This document shows positions 16,630 to 24,992 of a stretch of DNA of 64,000 bases, piece after piece. Under the pieces are notes generated by a model, which worked only from the letters and a program-made list of their open reading frames with translations, was not told the origin of the DNA and searched no databases. Made by a program: the position numbers and the translations under genes. This stretch comes from Corynebacterium durum. Lineage in GTDB: Bacteria; Actinomycetota; Actinomycetes; Mycobacteriales; Mycobacteriaceae. How positions within the stretch are numbered: position 1 is the first letter of the stretch; each line of letters begins with the position of its first letter. Location: NCBI RefSeq assembly GCF_030408675.1, contig NZ_CP047200.1:1860001-1924000 (forward strand), in the 5' to 3' direction.

Positions 16630-16943
16630 TGATTATGCGAAAATTGCCGAGCCCCAGAAATAAGTATGAGGCCGCGTCATTGTGGTGTTCGGCCGCAATT
16701 GTAATTTTCCCATTCGTCGGCGATTCGCTGTTTCATCTTTTTCCTAAAGGTAGTCTTTCGGCAATTACTTGGACCATTCCTCTTGGGATCATTCCAGGAA
16801 TGCTGGCATGGTTAGGGCGTAGTCTGCGCTGTGGGATACTGGCTTTCTTTGCGGCCTTTTCCCCGGTTTTTCTTCTCTGGGTATCGTATTACGTCTTTAT
16901 GATTCTCTACATTGTTTCTGGAGGTAAGATAAAGTCGGTGTAG
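16626..16943 (+). CDS. small membrane protein, hypothetical
   Basis: Up to 105 residues. Candidate starts are ATG at 16626, 16629 and 16635; AGCGAGG is best spaced for 16629 or 16635. A short basic N-terminus precedes three hydrophobic segments ('ASLWCSAAIVIFPFVGDSLF', 'WTIPLGIIPGMLAWLG', 'FAAFSPVFLLWVSYYVFMIL') and a basic tail. There is no family match. It is expressed from the promoter at 16406 through a long leader and ends 48 bp before rarD. Confidence 0.6.
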   Translation: MMIMRKLPSPRNKYEAASLWCSAAIVIFPFVGDSLFHLFPKGSLSAITWTIPLGIIPGMLAWLGRSLRCGILAFFAAFSPVFLLWVSYYVFMILYIVSGGKIKSV

Positions 16944-16991
16944 CCCATCCCCACCGCCGCTCCCCTTCCCCGCCACGAGTATCCTATCCTC

Positions 16992-17846
16992 ATGCTTTAC
17001 ACTGTGCTGGCCTACTTGATCTGGGGTTCGTTCCCCGCGTTCTTCCCGTTGTTGAAGCCAGCAGCCCCGCTGGAGATCTTGGCGCATCGTGTGGTGTGGA
17101 CTGCCGTGTTCATGCTCATCTTGATTGTCGCGACGAAGGCGATTCGGGAGCTGCGGGCGGCGGATCGTCGTACGTGGTTGAGTATTGGCGCGGCGTCGAT
17201 AATTATTGCGGTGAATTGGCTGTTGTATGTGATTGCGGTGAACTCGGGGCACGTGTCGGACGCGGCGTTCGGCTATTTTATTAACCCTCTGGTGAATGTG
17301 CTGCTGGGCATGGTGTTTCTTGGCGAGCGGCTGCGTAACCTGCAGAAGATCAGCGTGACCATTGCCGCCTGTGCGGTTATCATGCTCACCATCGCTAGTG
17401 GTCAGCCGCCGTTGTTGGGGTTGGGGCTGGCGTTTAGTTTCGGCTTTTACGGCCTGATCAAAAAACGCGTGAATGTCTCGGCGGCGGCGAGTCTCGCGGC
17501 GGAAACGATGGTGCTTTTCCCTATCGCGCTGCTGTACCTGGTGTTTTTGACGACCCAACACCAAAGCACGTTCACGGGTTTCGGCGCGGGGCACACGGCA
17601 CTGCTGATCAGTGCCGGCCTTGTGACCGCGGTTCCGCTGCTGTTGTTCGGCTTGGGTGCCAAGATGATTCCCCTGTCCACGGTCGGAATGTTGCAGTATA
17701 TGACACCGACGATGCAGATGTTGTGGGCGGTGTTCGTGGTGGATGAGCAGCTGACGCCGATCCGCTGGGTGGGCTTCGTGATCATTTGGATCTCGGTCGC
17801 CATTTACCTCACCGACATTGTTGTGGCACGCCGTTCCACCGCTTAA
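16992..17846 (+). CDS. rarD: EamA/DMT-family transporter, RarD type
   Basis: 284 residues with ten hydrophobic segments in two EamA repeats. The opening 'YTVLAYLIWGSFPAFFPLL' and 'EILAHRVVWTAVFML' are diagnostic of the RarD subfamily, as are 'AVNWLLYVIAVNSGHVSDAAFGYFINPLVNVLLGMVFLGERL' and the C-terminal 'LQYMTPTMQMLWAVFVVDEQL'. The transported metabolite is unknown. ATG 16992. It converges on the gene at 18028 across a long hairpin. Confidence 0.88.
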   Translation: MLYTVLAYLIWGSFPAFFPLLKPAAPLEILAHRVVWTAVFMLILIVATKAIRELRAADRRTWLSIGAASIIIAVNWLLYVIAVNSGHVSDAAFGYFINPLVNVLLGMVFLGERLRNLQKISVTIAACAVIMLTIASGQPPLLGLGLAFSFGFYGLIKKRVNVSAAASLAAETMVLFPIALLYLVFLTTQHQSTFTGFGAGHTALLISAGLVTAVPLLLFGLGAKMIPLSTVGMLQYMTPTMQMLWAVFVVDEQLTPIRWVGFVIIWISVAIYLTDIVVARRSTA

Positions 17847-17909
17847 ACACGCTTAACCACGCTTAACGACGCCGCGGCAACCTCACCGCCTCACTGCGTG
17901 ACGTTGGGA

Positions 17910-17959
17910 TTGTCAGGGATTGAGGTACTTTCCTTGTCAAGTACCTCAATCCCTGACAA
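17910..17959. terminator. 21-bp perfect hairpin between convergent genes
   Basis: The arms 17910-17930 and 17939-17959 are perfectly complementary over 21 bp and flank an 8-base loop (TCCTTGTC). The position between rarD (plus) and the minus-strand gene at 18028 suggests a bidirectional transcription stop. No T-tract adjoins, and the stem is far longer than usual intrinsic terminators, so a repeat-family element is the alternative. Confidence 0.5.
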
Positions 17960-18027
17960 ATAACACCTTTTGAACTGGGCTTTTGTGAGGGGTGATGTCA
18001 GAAAATGATGAGGTTTATGAAAACCCC

Positions 18028-18576
18028 CTACAACACCGGCTTAATCCCAAACTTCCCCCACGCGGCATCTGCGGGCAAAGATTCAACACACATAACCCTC
18101 TGGTCAGAACGTATTTTTTCCTTAGCTGACCCGTTGGTGTACACGATCAGCCCGGCGATGGGCGCGTCACCGGCCCAGCGTCGGAACACGTCTTCGCGCG
18201 TCGCCCCCGCAACGGGTTCCGGCAGGGCAACGGGCGCGTTTTCATAGGGCACCACGGCACTCACACGCCCAACTCCAGACCCACCAGAGCCAGCAAAACC
18301 CACAATCTCGGCCGCCTCCCTAGCCCCCAATGGTTGCGTGAAGGTAACCAGGGCGAAGGAGTCCGCGGCGTCGATACGCGTGTTGCGGCAGCGGGCGATG
18401 TAGGCTTCTATGCTTTCGCCATTGTTGCGGCCCACGCTGTCGCCGTTGAAGTGCGTGGGTGCAGAGGAAGTAGGGTCACTGGATTGCCACGCCATGATCC
18501 CGACGAGTCCAAGAAGCCCCGCCCCTGCGAGTACAGCAACCCCGGCGCGAAACCTGTCAACCTTGTCTAAGGACAT
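18028..18576 (-). CDS. membrane-anchored hypothetical protein
   Basis: About 182 residues from ATG 18576, which overlaps the 3' end of the rluD frame by 20 bp. One N-terminal transmembrane segment ('[20 protein letters not shown]') is followed by an extracytoplasmic domain with two cysteines ('[10 protein letters not shown]', '[10 protein letters not shown]') that could form a disulphide. There is no lipobox. I do not recognise the family. Overlap with rluD implies co-transcription in the lspA-rluD unit. Confidence 0.6.
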   Translation of the reverse strand: MSLDKVDRFRAGVAVLAGAGLLGLVGIMAWQSSDPTSSAPTHFNGDSVGRNNGESIEAYIARCRNTRIDAADSFALVTFTQPLGAREAAEIVGFAGSGGSGVGRVSAVVPYENAPVALPEPVAGATREDVFRRWAGDAPIAGLIVYTNGSAKEKIRSDQRVMCVESLPADAAWGKFGIKPVL

Positions 18577-19489
18577 CCAGGGCGCCTTGCAGGTCGTCGG
18601 GATAGGGGGCGTGGAATTCAACGTAGCGGCCGTCGGCGGGGTGCGTGAATCCGAGGCTGACGGCGTGCAGCCATTGCCGGTCGAGCCCGAGGCGTGCGGA
18701 CAGCGCCGGGTCGGAGCCGTACATGGGATCGCCGCAGCAGGGGTGGTGCAGGGCGGAGAAGTGGACGCGGATTTGGTGGGTGCGGCCGGTTTCCAGGTGT
18801 ATTTCCAGCAGCGTTGCCTCGCGGAAGGCTTCGAGGGTGTTGTAGTGGGTGACGGAGTGCTTGCCGTCGGTGGTCACGGCGAATCGCCAGCCTGCTGAGG
18901 GGTGCCGCCCGATGGGTGCTTCGATGGTTCCTTGCAGCGGATCGGGGTGCCCTTGCACGAGTGCGTGGTAGGTTTTGGTGACGCTGCGGTCCCGGAAGGC
19001 GCGTTTGAGCACGGTGTAGGCGCGTTCGGAGGCTGCGACCACCATCACCCCGGACGTACCCACGTCGAGCCGTTGTACTATGCCTTTGCGTTCGGGCGGC
19101 CCCGAGGTGGAGATGCGGTAACCAGCGGCGGCGAGCCCGCCGATCACGGACGGTCCTTCCCAGCCGACGGTGGGGTGCGCAGCCACGCCGACGGGTTTGT
19201 TCACCACGATGATGTCGTCGTCGGAGTGGAGGATGTCCATGCCTTCGACGGGTTCGGCTTTGGGCAGCAGCGGCTCGGGGGCTGCGGGCAGGGTGACGTC
19301 GAGCCAGGTATCGGCGGCGAGCCGGTCAGACTTGCCGACGGCCGCGCCGTCGACAAGCACATCACCAGCTTGCGCGAGTTCGGCGGCGACGGTTCGGGAA
19401 ATACCCAGGAGTTTCGCCAGCGCGGCATCGACCCGCATGCCGTCGAGCCCTTCAGGAACCATGAGGTGCCGACTCTCACGGTTACTCAT
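18557..19489 (-). CDS. rluD: RluA/RluD-family 23S rRNA pseudouridine synthase
   Basis: 310 residues. An N-terminal S4 domain ('[30 protein letters not shown]') precedes the catalytic domain, whose active-site aspartate is in '[15 protein letters not shown]'. '[27 protein letters not shown]' and '[14 protein letters not shown]' are family hallmarks. RluD modifies helix 69 of 23S rRNA; the exact target here is inferred. ATG 19489 overlaps the lspA stop by 4 bp, the conserved lspA-rluD arrangement of many Gram-positives. Confidence 0.92.
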   Translation of the reverse strand: MSNRESRHLMVPEGLDGMRVDAALAKLLGISRTVAAELAQAGDVLVDGAAVGKSDRLAADTWLDVTLPAAPEPLLPKAEPVEGMDILHSDDDIIVVNKPVGVAAHPTVGWEGPSVIGGLAAAGYRISTSGPPERKGIVQRLDVGTSGVMVVAASERAYTVLKRAFRDRSVTKTYHALVQGHPDPLQGTIEAPIGRHPSAGWRFAVTTDGKHSVTHYNTLEAFREATLLEIHLETGRTHQIRVHFSALHHPCCGDPMYGSDPALSARLGLDRQWLHAVSLGFTHPADGRYVEFHAPYPDDLQGALDVLRQG

Positions 19490-20004
19490 CGCGCCACCTC
19501 ACTTTCCGTAGCAGCCCCCTGTCGCCGCGCATCCAGGAAGGCGGACACAACGAACAGCGCGACGCCGACGGTGATGGCGCTGTCGGCGACGTTGAAAATG
19601 GCGAAGGACCCAACAGAGATGAAGTCCACCACGTGCCCCACAAAAAACGCTGGCGCCCGGAAGAGCCGGTCAATGAGGTTCCCCAAAGCCCCACCGGCAA
19701 CCAGCGCGAGGCTCACGGCGGTGGTCAGGGTGCGTATGCGCGGCGCATAGAAGGCGATGGCAATGATGTAGCCAAGCTGTATCAGGGTAAAAATCCAAGT
19801 CATGCCCTGCCCGAAGGAGAAGGCGGCACCAGAGTTGAAGATGAGAAAGAAGCGGAACCAGTCACCAATGATGGGGTACGCCACGCCCGGTTCTAGCCGT
19901 GCGAGGACGATTATTTTTGTTATCTGATCGATGATGCCCACGGTGATGGCGATGGCCAGCATCGCGAGCCTAAAGCTCCGTTTCGGTCGTGTCACGTAGT
20001 CCAT
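19486..20004 (-). CDS. lspA: lipoprotein signal peptidase (signal peptidase II)
   Basis: 172 residues with four transmembrane segments. The two catalytic aspartates are visible in '[13 protein letters not shown]' and '[14 protein letters not shown]'. The enzyme removes the signal peptide of diacylglyceryl-modified prolipoproteins in the membrane, so it would process the lipoproteins encoded at 20067 and 22740. ATG 20004. It is divergent from the lipoprotein gene at 20067, with 62 bp between. Confidence 0.93.
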   Translation of the reverse strand: MDYVTRPKRSFRLAMLAIAITVGIIDQITKIIVLARLEPGVAYPIIGDWFRFFLIFNSGAAFSFGQGMTWIFTLIQLGYIIAIAFYAPRIRTLTTAVSLALVAGGALGNLIDRLFRAPAFFVGHVVDFISVGSFAIFNVADSAITVGVALFVVSAFLDARRQGAATESEVAR

Positions 20005-20066
20005 CTTCCCCTAAAATGGCCGCTATTCCTATTTGAAACTGTACCTGGGAGGGTAGTCTGATCGTC

Positions 20067-20984
20067 GTGCGAAGAACCATGTCAGTTGTATGCTGCGTCG
20101 TTGCTGCGTCGTTGCTGGTGGCGTCGTGTGGATCGAATTCCTCATCGGAGGATCCGGCAGCGGCCCAGCAGACCATTTCGCTGCCTGTCGACGCCCCCCG
20201 CATCACCCTCACCAACCCCGGTTCGGGCGAACAGCAGGTGCTGGCGTTTTCCGGCGCGCCCGAGCAGTCCGTCCCCGTGACGGTGACCAGCGGGTTTAGG
20301 CAGCAGACGCTGTCGGGTGACGACGCCGCGACACTCTCCGAGTCACCCGAGTCGCCGTCAGGTGCTGTGGATTCGACGTTTTCCTCCACAGTGTCAGTAG
20401 CAGCTGGACAGGGCGAAGAGGAAGATGTGGTGCTCACCTTCAACGACCTCAACGCGGGCAAAGAGGACATGTCCTCAGCATCGGGATTCACCATGGCGTG
20501 GGATCGCGCTAAATCCGGCCAGGTGAGTATGGTGCGTTTCGGCGCACCGACGGGAGCCACGGATGAGGCGCGCGCTGTGGTGGAACGCCAGGCCATGCGC
20601 ATGCTGTCCCTACCGGTGGTGTTTCCCACCGATGCCGTGGGTGTGGGCGCCCAGTGGACAGTGGATAGCCGGGTGGCTGGGGAATCCGCTATGCTGCAAA
20701 CGCTGACGTACACGCTAACTTCTGTGAAGGATTCGACCGTTGAGCTGGATGTTTCGGTGGAACAGCGCCCCACCGTGGGCGCTATTCCCATTGATGGCGG
20801 CGGCGAGCTGAAAGTGCTGAGTTCCCGCACTGCCTCGGCGGGTCACTTGCGTCTTGATCTCTCCCAGGCGTTGCCTCCGGCGGGGAACGTGGAGTTCACC
20901 ACACGCGTGATACACGGTCAGGATGACTCCCCGACCCGAGTGACCCAGGACTCCTCCACTGCTCTCACGTTCGGCAATCCTTAA
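20067..20984 (+). CDS. secreted lipoprotein, hypothetical
   Basis: 305 residues with a lipoprotein signal 'VVCCVVAASLLVASCGSN' (lipobox LVASC). GTG 20067 gives the basic residues expected at the N-terminus; ATG 20079 is the alternative. The mature part is Ser/Thr/Val-rich and beta-structured ('GVGAQWTVDSRVAGESAMLQTLTYTLTSVKDSTVELDVSVEQ'), resembling corynebacterial and mycobacterial surface lipoproteins of unknown role. It is transcribed away from lspA. Confidence 0.72.
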   Translation: MRRTMSVVCCVVAASLLVASCGSNSSSEDPAAAQQTISLPVDAPRITLTNPGSGEQQVLAFSGAPEQSVPVTVTSGFRQQTLSGDDAATLSESPESPSGAVDSTFSSTVSVAAGQGEEEDVVLTFNDLNAGKEDMSSASGFTMAWDRAKSGQVSMVRFGAPTGATDEARAVVERQAMRMLSLPVVFPTDAVGVGAQWTVDSRVAGESAMLQTLTYTLTSVKDSTVELDVSVEQRPTVGAIPIDGGGELKVLSSRTASAGHLRLDLSQALPPAGNVEFTTRVIHGQDDSPTRVTQDSSTALTFGNP

Positions 20985-21143
20985 CAATTCCCTTGCGTTA
21001 TCTAACTATCTACTATAGGTAGTCTGGCAATTTCGGTGAGGTTTTGGTGAGGTATCCTCATCTTACAAAAAGTATTGATACGCTGGCCATTTACAGAGTA
21101 GCCTATCCACTAACTGTTGGGTTGAGAGTTAAAGGATGAGGTT

Positions 21144-22562
21144 GTGAACCAACACCGGATTCGAGTGAGCACTGTGTGCGCAATGGCTGCATTGACCCTG
21201 GCGATGGGCCAAAACGCGGCGGCTGTAGAAAGGGTGGAGAGGACAGAAAGGACGTCGGAAAGAAGCACCGAACGGACAACAGAACGCACCACGGAGCGGA
21301 GTCCAGAGCAGAAAACGCAACAGCACAATACGCAGCAGCAAAAACAGCAGAGCGCGGGCCTGACCCCCTTGTCTGCCGATGCCATTGAGTCAGTGGATAA
21401 ACCTCAGCCCGGTGGCGAGTTCACCGACCCCGCCTACGGAACCCACGTTCACCGCGCCACGGCCGCGTCCGATGGCGAAGGCGGCCGCATGCGCCACGAA
21501 TACTCCCGTAGGCAGGCGTTCAACGCTGACAACTCCCGTTATCTCACGCAAGACGGTCGCGGAGCCTGGTACCTCTACGACGGGAAAACCTTCCGCAACC
21601 TGGGTGCTATTGAAACGCTCGCAGGCGATTGTGAACCCATCTGGCACCCCACCGATCCGAGCCTCATCTACTTCACCGACCGCAACGGCGGCACCACCTG
21701 GTGGACCTACAACACCACCACCAAGAAAAAAGACGTGGTGTTCGACTTCACAGGTAAAACCCCGTGGCCGGATGCGACCTCCTACTGGACCAAGGGAGAA
21801 GGCACCACCAGTGCCGACGGCCGCTACCTCTCCCTCATGGCCACCAGCTACAACGAATCCACGAAGGAAAAGAAAATCTACGGCCTGCTGACCCTGGATA
21901 TTCGTGAAAAGAAAATCGTAGGCACACTGGATGCTAAAGACTTCCCCGTCCCCGGCGCGTTCCCCGACCACATCAGCACCTCCGCCAGCGGAAAATACGC
22001 CGTGCCCTCGTGGCTGAACGGCCAAGGCGGCACTCGCGCCTACACCTTGGATTTTAAAAAGTCCGTGGAACTCGCCACCGGTTCCGAGCACTCCGACCTG
22101 GCATTCGGCCCCAACAAGCAGGACTACTTTGTCTACGCTGACTACGGCAGCGGACAGCTCGTCGCTGTGGATATTGACTCCAAAGAACGCATCGACTTGC
22201 ACTCCCTCTACCCCGCCTCGGGCGAGGCATACGCCCTGCACGTTAGCGGACAGGCTTTTGACAAGCCCGGCTGGGTAGTGATCTCCACCTACGCCGACTC
22301 CGCCAACTACAACACCACCTCCCCCGCCCCGACGCTGCGGCCCGAATACCGAAAAGTGTGGCTCCAGGAACTCAAGCCGAATGGCCGCTCCCTGAACGTC
22401 GCTCACATCCGAGCCAACGATAGCAAAGCCACCGGTGACACCGCCTACTTCCTCGAGCCCCAAGCGACCGCCTCCCGCGATCTCAGCCGCATCATTTTCG
22501 CCAGCAACCTCGGCGGCACTGACGTGGAAAGCTACGTCGCGGACGTGCCGGAAGTGAAGTAA
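21144..22562 (+). CDS. secreted beta-propeller-like protein with charged repeat
   Basis: 472 residues. A GTG start with AAAGGATGAGG upstream leads into a Sec signal peptide ('VSTVCAMAALTLAMGQNAAA'). Residues about 29-55 are an ERT/SER/TTER-type charged tandem repeat. The rest contains several blade-like units ('YLTQDGRGAWYLYDGKTFRNLGAI', 'HPTDPSLIYFTDRNGGTTWWTYNTTTKK', 'DLAFGPNKQDYFVYADYGSGQLVAVD'), similar to TolB/YncE and oligogalacturonate-lyase propellers. Substrate and enzymatic activity are unknown. It stands alone as a transcription unit. Confidence 0.7.
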   Translation: MNQHRIRVSTVCAMAALTLAMGQNAAAVERVERTERTSERSTERTTERTTERSPEQKTQQHNTQQQKQQSAGLTPLSADAIESVDKPQPGGEFTDPAYGTHVHRATAASDGEGGRMRHEYSRRQAFNADNSRYLTQDGRGAWYLYDGKTFRNLGAIETLAGDCEPIWHPTDPSLIYFTDRNGGTTWWTYNTTTKKKDVVFDFTGKTPWPDATSYWTKGEGTTSADGRYLSLMATSYNESTKEKKIYGLLTLDIREKKIVGTLDAKDFPVPGAFPDHISTSASGKYAVPSWLNGQGGTRAYTLDFKKSVELATGSEHSDLAFGPNKQDYFVYADYGSGQLVAVDIDSKERIDLHSLYPASGEAYALHVSGQAFDKPGWVVISTYADSANYNTTSPAPTLRPEYRKVWLQELKPNGRSLNVAHIRANDSKATGDTAYFLEPQATASRDLSRIIFASNLGGTDVESYVADVPEVK

Positions 22563-22680
22563 CTTATCGCTTATCGGCACCAGCCTTAAGAACCTCCACA
22601 TCCCTGAACTCGGCATTCCGCGAGAGCGAGAGAAATGAGGAGCCCCTTATGCTGGTGTCAATCTTTGCCTTAACCCAAAC

Positions 22681-22710
22681 AACAAAAACCCGCGCCATCA
22701 AGGCGCGGGT
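22681..22710 (-). terminator. intrinsic terminator of the MTB12-like lipoprotein gene
   Basis: ACCCGCGCC (22688-22696) and GGCGCGGGT (22702-22710) form a 9-bp stem around a 5-base loop. In the minus direction it is followed by a T-rich tract (the complement of AACAAAAA at 22681-22688). It lies 30 bp beyond the stop of the gene at 22740. Confidence 0.8.
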
Positions 22711-22739
22711 AGAAACTCACACACTCACATTTGCATATG

Positions 22740-23420
22740 TTATCGCGCAGCAGGCGCGGGGGCTGCCGGGGCCGGGGCGGCACCAGGGGCGGGTGCGGGA
22801 GCTGCCGGAGCGGGAGCAGCACCAGGGGCGGGTGCGGGAGCTGCTGGTGCCGGAGCGGCGCCAGGCGCAGGCGCAGGTGCAGCGCCGGAAGGCTGCGGCA
22901 CAGCCGTGTCGTTGGCACACATGGGCGGTACTTGCTCAGGGGCAACAGTGTTGGTGATCAGGGTGCAGGCCCAGGTTTGGGAGAGTTTCCATACGTTGTC
23001 TTCAAAGATGAATTCAACGTTGTCTGCTTTGCGGTTTTCGTTGCCTGGCACGCTGAAGCTCACGGTGGCGAGGACGGAGTTGGGGGTGTATCCGGGGAGG
23101 ATGGGGTCAACAACCTGGAAGTTTGCGCCGGATTCCTGCTTGGAGCGGGTCATGGTTTCAAAGAGTTCCGGCGCGGACTGGCCACCTTGGACGGTGCGGA
23201 TTTTGGCTTCGACGGGAGCAGCCGGGTCTGTTGCGGTGGTCAGCACCGTGTTGAGGTCTGCTGCGGTGGGAAGCGTGGCAGCTGCGGCGGTGGTCCGTGC
23301 CGCAGAGGTGGTTTCTTTGGAGCCGCTGCTGTCTTTGTCATCGTTGGAGCAGGCGCTGAGGGTGAGCGCTGCTGCAGCTGCGGTGACGATGGCCATGGTT
23401 TTTGTGGTGAAAGACTTCAA
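22740..23420 (-). CDS. lipoprotein with MTB12-like domain and Ala-Pro repeat tail
   Basis: 226 residues. The TTG start at 23420 is supported by AAGGAGAA six bases upstream and gives a complete lipoprotein signal 'MKSFTTKTMAIVTAAAAALT' with lipobox LSAC. The central domain ('ADLNTVLTTATDPAAPVEAKIRTVQGG', 'VLATVSFSVPGN', 'VEFIFEDNVWKLSQTWACTL') resembles the low-molecular-weight antigen MTB12 family of mycobacteria. The C-terminus has three 13-residue PAPAPGAAPAPAA units, likely a flexible cell-wall-spanning tail. It ends in a clear terminator. Confidence 0.78.
   Translation of the reverse strand: MKSFTTKTMAIVTAAAAALTLSACSNDDKDSSGSKETTSAARTTAAAATLPTAADLNTVLTTATDPAAPVEAKIRTVQGGQSAPELFETMTRSKQESGANFQVVDPILPGYTPNSVLATVSFSVPGNENRKADNVEFIFEDNVWKLSQTWACTLITNTVAPEQVPPMCANDTAVPQPSGAAPAPAPGAAPAPAAPAPAPGAAPAPAAPAPAPGAAPAPAAPAPAAR
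22780..22883. repeat. 39-bp tandem repeat in the lipoprotein gene
   Basis: A 26-bp identical block occurs at 22780-22805 and 22819-22844, and a diverged copy begins at 22858, so the period is 39 bp (13 codons). It encodes the Ala-Pro units. The exact register makes copy-number change in frame. Confidence 0.7.
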
Positions 23421-23620
23421 CAGTTCTCCTTGGTTGTTGTGGTGCGTTCGCCTAGCGTCACGCCTAGCATCACGGTCTGCTTTTCATGGTACACGGGGTA
23501 GTTCTCTTATGAGATCTTTAAGTAAATCAGATGTATTTCACTGTAACCCTGCTGAACACTTGCCGCTGAGCCATCCCCCTGTTTGTTCGCTGGCCTGGGT
23601 GTTGTGGCACGCTTGGGTGC

Positions 23621-24547
23621 ATGACTAAGAAGATTGTTGTGTTCACCACAGGCGGCACGATTGCGTGTACAGCGGGCCCAGATGGTGCTCTCATTCCGAC
23701 GGTGAGCGGCGAGGATTTGGTGCGCCCGGTGGCGGAGCGTTTCGCGGATTCGTCGATTGTGTGTGAGGTTCGGGAGCTTACTCGCCTTGATTCGTCGAGC
23801 ATGACGTTTGCTGACGTGGATGAGATTGTGGCGGCGGTGCAGGAAGCGTTCGATGATCCGGAGACCACGGGGGTCGTCGTCACGCATGGTACGGATTCGA
23901 TGGAGGAGACGGCGATTGCTGTGGATACGTTCCATAGCGATTCTCGCCCGGTGGTGTTCACGGGTGCGCAGAAGCCGTCGAATCACCCGGAGGCGGATGG
24001 TCCAGAGAATTTATTTGATGCGATTGTGATTGCTGCGGATGATTCCGCGCGCGATATTGGCTGTCTCATTGTGTTTAATCATGCGGTGATTCCGGCCCGG
24101 GGCGCGGTGAAGTGGCATACGTCGGATAATTTGGCGTTTGCGACCAATGGTCCGGAAGAGCCAACTCGCCCGGATCCGATTCTTCCGCACCCGCTCGCGG
24201 GTATTCAGGTGGATATTATTCCCGCGTATGCTGGCGCGCCGCGCACGCTTATCGACGCCGCGGTTGCTGCAGGTTCGCAGGGGCTGGTGATTGAGGCGAT
24301 GGGCGCAGGCAATGTAGGCCGCGAGATGGCCCTGGGCGTGGCGGATGCACTGGACCAGGGTATTCCTGTGATTATTACGACCCGCGTCCCCCGTGGTGAG
24401 GTGCATGGATCATATGGTGGCGCTGGTGGCGGCGCAACGCTGGCAGCGAAAGGCGCGCTGGGGTCAACGTATTTCCGTGCGGCTCAGGCGCGGGTGCTGT
24501 TGGCTATTGCACTTGCGACGGGCCACCATCCCGCAACCCTTTTTTAA
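23621..24547 (+). CDS. ansA: L-asparaginase
   Basis: 308 residues. Both active-site signatures are present: 'VFTTGGTIACT' with the nucleophilic threonine, and 'VVTHGTDSMEETA' with the second catalytic threonine-equivalent and aspartate. It hydrolyses L-asparagine to aspartate and ammonia. There is no signal peptide, so it is cytoplasmic. ATG 23621 fits the family N-terminus ('KKIVVFTTGGTI'). Its stop codon overlaps the stop of the convergent gene at 24544. Confidence 0.9.
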   Translation: MTKKIVVFTTGGTIACTAGPDGALIPTVSGEDLVRPVAERFADSSIVCEVRELTRLDSSSMTFADVDEIVAAVQEAFDDPETTGVVVTHGTDSMEETAIAVDTFHSDSRPVVFTGAQKPSNHPEADGPENLFDAIVIAADDSARDIGCLIVFNHAVIPARGAVKWHTSDNLAFATNGPEEPTRPDPILPHPLAGIQVDIIPAYAGAPRTLIDAAVAAGSQGLVIEAMGAGNVGREMALGVADALDQGIPVIITTRVPRGEVHGSYGGAGGGATLAAKGALGSTYFRAAQARVLLAIALATGHHPATLF

Positions 24548-24984
24548 AGAGAGAAGCGCTCACACTCCATTGTTTGCCAGATCTCGGCGGTAAGTCCGGT
24601 GCGCTTTTCCACGTAGTCTTCGATGTACTGCCACATGTCGTCACCTGCGTCAGCGAAGGCGTCGCCGGTTTCTTCGATGTAACCTTCCATGTCGATGCGT
24701 TCGTCGGTTTTTTCGCCGTCTACAAAGCGTTCAATAATGTAAACTCCTGCGGTGCTGCCGATGGTGAACCTAATGAATTCACCGGAGTTCAGGGTGGCCG
24801 TGCCGATGTCTTCCAACACGCCGAGTCCAAGGGTGTAGGTGTCGGTGCGGATCACGTCGACAACACCGGCGGTGACTCCTTCAAATTTTGTGATGCCTTC
24901 TGCTTCTACCCCATCAAACATCTGATCAATATCGTCGTTGGTGAGGCGCTGGTCTGCAATAAATCCTGAAATGTCATATCCCAT
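24544..24984 (-). CDS. hypothetical acidic protein
   Basis: 146 residues, strongly acidic ('DERIDMEGYIEETGDAFADAGDDMWQYIEDYVEKR'), with no signal or membrane segment. It looks like a small soluble alpha/beta domain. I do not recognise it. It lies 8 bp downstream of dinB on the same strand and is probably co-transcribed with it, while converging on ansA with overlapping stops. Confidence 0.6.
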   Translation of the reverse strand: MGYDISGFIADQRLTNDDIDQMFDGVEAEGITKFEGVTAGVVDVIRTDTYTLGLGVLEDIGTATLNSGEFIRFTIGSTAGVYIIERFVDGEKTDERIDMEGYIEETGDAFADAGDDMWQYIEDYVEKRTGLTAEIWQTMECERFSL

Positions 24985-24992
24985 AGGAATTA

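Noticed and set aside
21390..22616. 408-codon minus-strand frame opposite the propeller gene
   Set aside because: Gly/Val-rich mirror translation; the plus-strand frame has a signal peptide, SD and repeat structure.
22780..22883. CRISPR array
   Set aside because: The periodic GC-rich sequence is a coding tandem repeat without unique spacers; no Cas gene is in the window.
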